A DNA stretch of 10,193 nucleotides from contig PTLK01000052.1 in the NCBI GenBank assembly GCA_002938075.1, forward strand, positions 1 to 10,193. The letters run 5' to 3'. Source of the DNA: Alphaproteobacteria bacterium MarineAlpha3_Bin3 (lineage in GTDB: Bacteria > Pseudomonadota > Alphaproteobacteria > Rhodospirillales > Casp-alpha2). The position numbers were made by a program, and so were the translations under genes. Under the pieces are notes generated by a model, which was given only the letters and a program-made list of their open reading frames with translations, did not search any database and was not told where the DNA came from. Each line of letters opens with the position of its first letter. The first letter of the stretch is position 1. This document shows, piece by piece, positions 5,762-10,193 of the stretch.

Positions 5762-7228
5762 TCACTTGCCGATGCAGAAATCGCGGAAGATGGCGTCCAG
5801 CACGTCCTCGACATCGATTCGGCCGGTGATCCGGCCGAGCGCCCGGGCCGCCAAGCGCAGGTCCTCGGCCGCCAGCTCCGGTGTCCTGCCGTCCCGTTTA
5901 TCGTCATCGCCGCCTTTATCGTTGGCGCCCCCCTTATTGTCGGCGGTAGGGGCCAGGAACCGTTGCAGGGCGGCCCGGCATTCCTCCAGCGCCTCGCGGT
6001 GCCGGGCCCGGGTCAGGGCCGGGGCCAGTGCCGAGCCCATGACCGAGGAGGACGCGCTCCCCATGAGCCCGGCGACCCGTTCCGCCGCCGCCGCCAGGAA
6101 CGTCTCAATACCGTCGCCGGTCAGGGCGGAGATGGCCAGCGCCGGCTGGCCGCCGACTTCGAGCGGCGGCGCCGGTTGGCCGAGGTCGCTTTTGTTGACC
6201 ACCACCAGGGTATCGGCGTCGACCAGCCCGGCGGTATGGGGGTCCGTTTGCGGCCACGCCTGGCCGTCGAAAACGGCGAGCCGGAGGTCGGCTTCCCGGG
6301 CCTTGCCCCTGGCCCGGCGGATGCCTTCGGCTTCGACCTCGTCACCCCCATCACCCATATCATCCACGTCCCGGAGCCCCGCCGTGTCGGCGACGATGAC
6401 CGGATAACCGCCGAGGTCCAGGTGCACTTCGATCACGTCCCGGGTGGTGCCGGCGGTCTCGGACACGATGGCGGCGTCGCGCCACGCCAGCAGGTTCAGC
6501 AGGCTCGACTTGCCGGCATTGGGCGGCCCGATGATGGCGATCAGAAGGCCCGAGCGAAGCCTTTCGCCGTGCCGGTTGTCCTTAAGGTGGGCGGCGATTT
6601 CACCGACCAGCTTGTCGACCTCTTCGGCCGCCGCCGCTTCGACACTGCCGGGCAGGTCCTCGTCGGAAAAATCGATGCCGGCTTCAATGTGGGCAAGGGC
6701 CTTGAGCAATCGTTCGCGCCAGGATTCATAAAGCTTTCCTAGCTCCCCCTGAAGCTGCCTCAGGGCTTGGCGCCGTTGGGCCGAGGTTTCTGCCTCGACC
6801 AGGTCGGCCAGCCCTTCGGCGGCGGTCAAATCCATCTTGCCGTTCTCGAAGGCGCGGCGGGTAAACTCGCCCGGTTCCGCCATCCTCAGCCCCGCCATGG
6901 CGCTTAAGGCGTCGAGCGCCCCGATGACGACGGCCGGGCCGCCGTGGACGTGAAACTCCGCCACGTCTTCGCCGGTGAAGCTGTTGGGGGCCGGAAACCA
7001 GAGCGCCAGACCGTCGTCGATGGCTTCCGAAGTCCCCGGGTCGCTCAGCTTCACCACCGTCGCCCGGCGTGGCTTGAGGGGGCAGCCCACCTTGCCGCCG
7101 ATGATCGCCGCCAGGGCCGGCCCGGACCCGGGCCCGGAAATGCGGATGATTGCGATCCCGGCCCGGCCGGCGCCGCTGGCCAGGGCGAAAATGGTTTCGG
7201 TTTCGTTGGAAAACTCGGGCGCGCCCAA
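5762..7228 (-). CDS. mnmE: tRNA uridine-5-carboxymethylaminomethyl(34) synthesis GTPase MnmE (TrmE)
   Basis: MnmE is the K+-dependent dimerising GTPase partner of MnmG in tRNA U34 modification. I chose the TTG at 7228 (488 aa). It has a strong Shine-Dalgarno GGGGAGG 7 nt upstream and starts just before the conserved ETIFALAS. An ATG at 7264 would add 12 residues, lacks such a site and overlaps the preceding gene. The N-terminal folate-binding domain shows GRAGIAIIRISGP (21-33), SFTGED (83-88) and HVHGG (93-97). The G domain shows G1 GPPNAGKSS (234-242), G2 TAGTTRD (258-264), G3 DTAGLRD (281-287) and G4 NKSD (345-348). The C-terminal FCIGK (484-488) carries the conserved cysteine. Gly/Asp-rich inserts follow switch II (about 288-299), and a six-residue tandem repeat lies at 430-447 in the C-terminal helical domain. 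Confidence 0.96.
   Translation of the reverse strand: MGAPEFSNETETIFALASGAGRAGIAIIRISGPGSGPALAAIIGGKVGCPLKPRRATVVKLSDPGTSEAIDDGLALWFPAPNSFTGEDVAEFHVHGGPAVVIGALDALSAMAGLRMAEPGEFTRRAFENGKMDLTAAEGLADLVEAETSAQRRQALRQLQGELGKLYESWRERLLKALAHIEAGIDFSDEDLPGSVEAAAAEEVDKLVGEIAAHLKDNRHGERLRSGLLIAIIGPPNAGKSSLLNLLAWRDAAIVSETAGTTRDVIEVHLDLGGYPVIVADTAGLRDVDDMGDGGDEVEAEGIRRARGKAREADLRLAVFDGQAWPQTDPHTAGLVDADTLVVVNKSDLGQPAPPLEVGGQPALAISALTGDGIETFLAAAAERVAGLMGSASSSVMGSALAPALTRARHREALEECRAALQRFLAPTADNKGGANDKGGDDDKRDGRTPELAAEDLRLAARALGRITGRIDVEDVLDAIFRDFCIGK
5888..5941 (-). repeat. 18-bp tandem repeat, 3 copies, within mnmE
   Basis: Three adjacent 18-bp units, read on the minus strand, encode DNKGGA, NDKGGD and DDKRDG (MnmE residues 430-447). 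The units keep the DNA core GA/CAATAA or GATAAA at the same place. They form a hydrophilic insert between helices of the C-terminal helical domain, where close homologues generally have a short loop. Confidence 0.75.
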
Positions 7229-7235
7229 AATAAAG

Positions 7236-7242
7236 CCTCCCC
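7236..7242 (-). promoter_or_regulatory. Strong ribosome binding site fixing the mnmE TTG start
   Basis: GGGGAGG on the minus strand lies 7 nt before the TTG at 7228 and inside the 22-nt gap after the ferredoxin stop codon. It is the best Shine-Dalgarno match in the window. It decides for the rare TTG start over the ATG at 7264, which would lie upstream of this site. Confidence 0.75.
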
Positions 7243-7250
7243 AACGGGGC

Positions 7251-7592
7251 CTATTCCTTGGCATCCATCATCAGGCGGCGGACCCGGCCGCCGTCTCGGA
7301 TATGGGTTTTAAGGACTTCGTCCACGTCCTCCTTGGTCTCGCACCGGTACCAAACGCCTTCGGGATAGACGACCACCGACGGCCCCAGCTCACAACGGTC
7401 GAGGCAGCCCGAAGAATTGATCCGCACCCGTTTCAGCCCCATCTCCTTGGCCTTGGCCTTCATGTATTCGCGCAGCTCAACGGAGCCCTTGTCAGCGCAG
7501 CACCCCCGGGGGTGGCCTTCCTCGCGTTGGTTGACGCAGCAAAAGACGTGACAGCGGTAAAGGGCGGCCGGGTCGTCGGCGTGTCGGCTCAC
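7251..7592 (-). CDS. Thioredoxin-fold [2Fe-2S] ferredoxin
   Basis: This 113-residue protein resembles the thioredoxin-like [2Fe-2S] ferredoxins such as Aquifex aeolicus Fd4. HVFCCVNQREEGHPRGCC (15-32), SGCLDRCELGP (61-71) and VVVYPEGVWY (73-82) align well. From that alignment the cluster ligands should be C19, C32, C63 and C67. The spacing of 13 between the first two and 4 between the last two equals Fd4. C18 and C31, directly before two of the ligands, plus C14 and C84, are extra. There is no signal peptide, so it should be a cytoplasmic electron carrier. The start is GTG at 7592, with GGAAGGA (7602-7608) 9 nt upstream. Its stop is 22 nt before mnmE, so the two are probably cotranscribed. 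The electron partner is unknown. Confidence 0.9.
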   Translation of the reverse strand: MSRHADDPAALYRCHVFCCVNQREEGHPRGCCADKGSVELREYMKAKAKEMGLKRVRINSSGCLDRCELGPSVVVYPEGVWYRCETKEDVDEVLKTHIRDGGRVRRLMMDAKE

Positions 7593-7614
7593 GATGGTGG
7601 TTCCTTCCGTTATC

Positions 7615-7642
7615 TTTTGGCTGTTATATTTTGGCCGTCATA
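7615..7642. repeat. 14-bp direct repeat in divergent promoter region
   Basis: TTTTGGCTGTTATA (7615-7628) is followed at once by TTTTGGCCGTCATA (7629-7642), with 12 of 14 bases identical, and then by TTTTTG. The repeats overlap the candidate -35 and -10 boxes for the DUF255 gene. They could be a regulator half-site array or a simple duplication. Confidence 0.5.
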
Positions 7643-7660
7643 TTTTTGTTGCATCCCGAG

Positions 7661-7693
7661 GGTGGCGGTCCAAATTAAGCGAGTACCGCCGCC
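7661..7693. repeat. Inverted repeat upstream of the DUF255 gene
   Basis: GGTGGCGGT (7661-7669) and ACCGCCGCC (7685-7693) are complementary at 8 of 9 positions around a 15-nt loop, ending 17 nt before the DUF255 start codon. They could form an operator or a leader hairpin. There is no T-run after it, so it is not a terminator. Confidence 0.4.
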
Positions 7694-7710
7694 TAATCAA
7701 CGGACCCGCC

Positions 7711-9750
<2,040 letters not shown>

Positions 9751-9759
9751 TTTCCCGCC

Positions 9760-10193
9760 ATGCCCCATCTTTCGTTCAACAGCCCGCTCGGTCCCCTGAC
9801 GGTTTTCGAGGACCAGGACGCCGTCGTCGCCGTCGAATGGGGCCGCGCCGGCAGGTCCGATCCGTCGTCGCCGCTCCTGGAAGAGGCGCACCGGCAGCTC
9901 GATACTTACTTCGATGGCCGGCTGAAGGTGTTCAACCTGTCCCTGCACCCGGCGGGGTCCGCTTTTCAGCGCGCCGTTTGGGGTCAGATGCTCCGCATCC
10001 CCTATGGCCGTACTCGAACCTATGGCGACATCGCCGACGCGCTCATGAGCGCACCCAGGGCCGTCGGCAGCGCCTGCGCCGCGAACCCCATCCCCATCAT
10101 CGTTCCTTGCCACCGGGTCGTCGGCGCCGGCGGCCGCATGACCGGCTATTCCGGCGGCCAGGAGATCGAGACTAAGATTCAGCTCTTAAGGCT
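9760..10193 (+). CDS. ogt: Methylated-DNA--[protein]-cysteine S-methyltransferase, 3' end cut by window
   Basis: This suicide repair protein transfers the alkyl group from O6-alkylguanine in DNA to its own cysteine. The visible 144 residues comprise an N-terminal ribonuclease-like domain (about 1-62) and the DNA-binding domain with FQRAVWGQM (69-77), IPYGRTRTYGDIA (80-92), RAVGSACAANP (100-110) and the active-site motif IVPCHRVVG (114-122) with nucleophile C117. R100 matches the arginine that flips the base. No Ada-type N-terminal zinc cysteines are present, so this is the Ogt class. The reading frame is open at the right edge in the region ETKIQLLR, probably some 10-25 codons before its stop. 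It starts 9 nt after the DUF255 gene without a clear Shine-Dalgarno sequence, suggesting coupled translation from one mRNA. Confidence 0.94.
   Translation, partial: MPHLSFNSPLGPLTVFEDQDAVVAVEWGRAGRSDPSSPLLEEAHRQLDTYFDGRLKVFNLSLHPAGSAFQRAVWGQMLRIPYGRTRTYGDIADALMSAPRAVGSACAANPIPIIVPCHRVVGAGGRMTGYSGGQEIETKIQLLR

Larger units (their letters stand above)
7593..7710. promoter_or_regulatory. Divergent promoter region between ferredoxin and DUF255 genes
   Basis: This 118-nt gap separates the minus-strand operon from the plus-strand pair and is AT-rich at 7611-7650. On the plus strand, TTGGCT (7617-7622) and TATTTT (7641-7646) with 18-bp spacing could be a promoter for the DUF255 gene. On the minus strand, TTGATT (7700-7695) and TAATTT (7677-7672) with 17-bp spacing is a weaker candidate for the ferredoxin-mnmE operon. 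It also holds a 14-bp direct repeat (7615-7642) and an inverted repeat (7661-7669 with 7685-7693). That the region drives both directions follows from gene orientation; the individual boxes are guesses. Confidence 0.5.

Noticed and set aside
4661..6742. Long plus-strand open frames opposite mnmG and mnmE (4661-5695 and 5711-6742, about 340 codons each)
   Set aside because: They lie antisense to clearly conserved genes and give low-complexity Gly/Arg/Asp/Ala translations, as expected for mirror frames of GC-rich coding DNA.
6952..6961. parS half-site ACGTGAAAC in mnmE
   Set aside because: Only one arm matches; the other arm is unrelated.
7594..7710. Upstream extension of the DUF255 reading frame
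   Set aside because: The extension covers the AT-rich divergent promoter region, and its translation does not resemble the family. The family N-terminus begins at ATG 7711.

Overview
The window is a conserved chromosomal housekeeping block from a GC-rich alphaproteobacterium. The protein sequences and gene order look most like Rhodospirillales-type genomes, but the exact genus cannot be named from the sequence alone. The core is the par/gid/trmE cluster that usually sits near the chromosomal replication origin. No insertion sequence, phage gene, CRISPR array, tRNA or rRNA is visible, and every stretch longer than 300 bases is coding.

Layout. Positions 1-1139 (+ strand) hold the last codons of an upstream gene, possibly lptE, overlapping by 4 nt with holA (DNA polymerase III delta, the clamp-loader subunit). 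A 41-nt convergent gap follows. From 7592 down to 1181 all genes lie on the minus strand. In transcription order they are a thioredoxin-fold [2Fe-2S] ferredoxin, mnmE, mnmG, rsmG, parA and parB. Two perfect 16-bp parS sites (TGTTTCACGTGAAACA) lie at 3674-3689 and 5671-5686, in the short gaps before and after mnmG. A 118-nt AT-rich divergent region (7593-7710) then separates the minus-strand operon from two + strand genes: a DUF255/thioredoxin-like protein of the YyaL/SPATA20 family and a 6-O-methylguanine-DNA methyltransferase (ogt) that runs off the right edge.

How the genes fit together. ParA (deviant-Walker ATPase), ParB (CTP-dependent sliding clamp) and the two parS sites form a complete chromosome segregation system. 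MnmE and MnmG together install the 5-carboxymethylaminomethyl group on U34 of certain tRNAs. RsmG methylates 16S rRNA at the 530-loop G527. HolA loads the replicative clamp. The ferredoxin is spaced like an operon partner of mnmE, but its role is unknown.

I found no undescribed multi-gene system. The parts that merit a second look are local: the paired parS sites and the mini-ORFs they encode; an approximately 30% GC island with a candidate parAB promoter inside rsmG; short in-frame tandem repeats in holA, rsmG and mnmE; doubled cysteines beside two ferredoxin ligands; a Lys/Pro-rich ParB tail; and repeats in the divergent promoter region.
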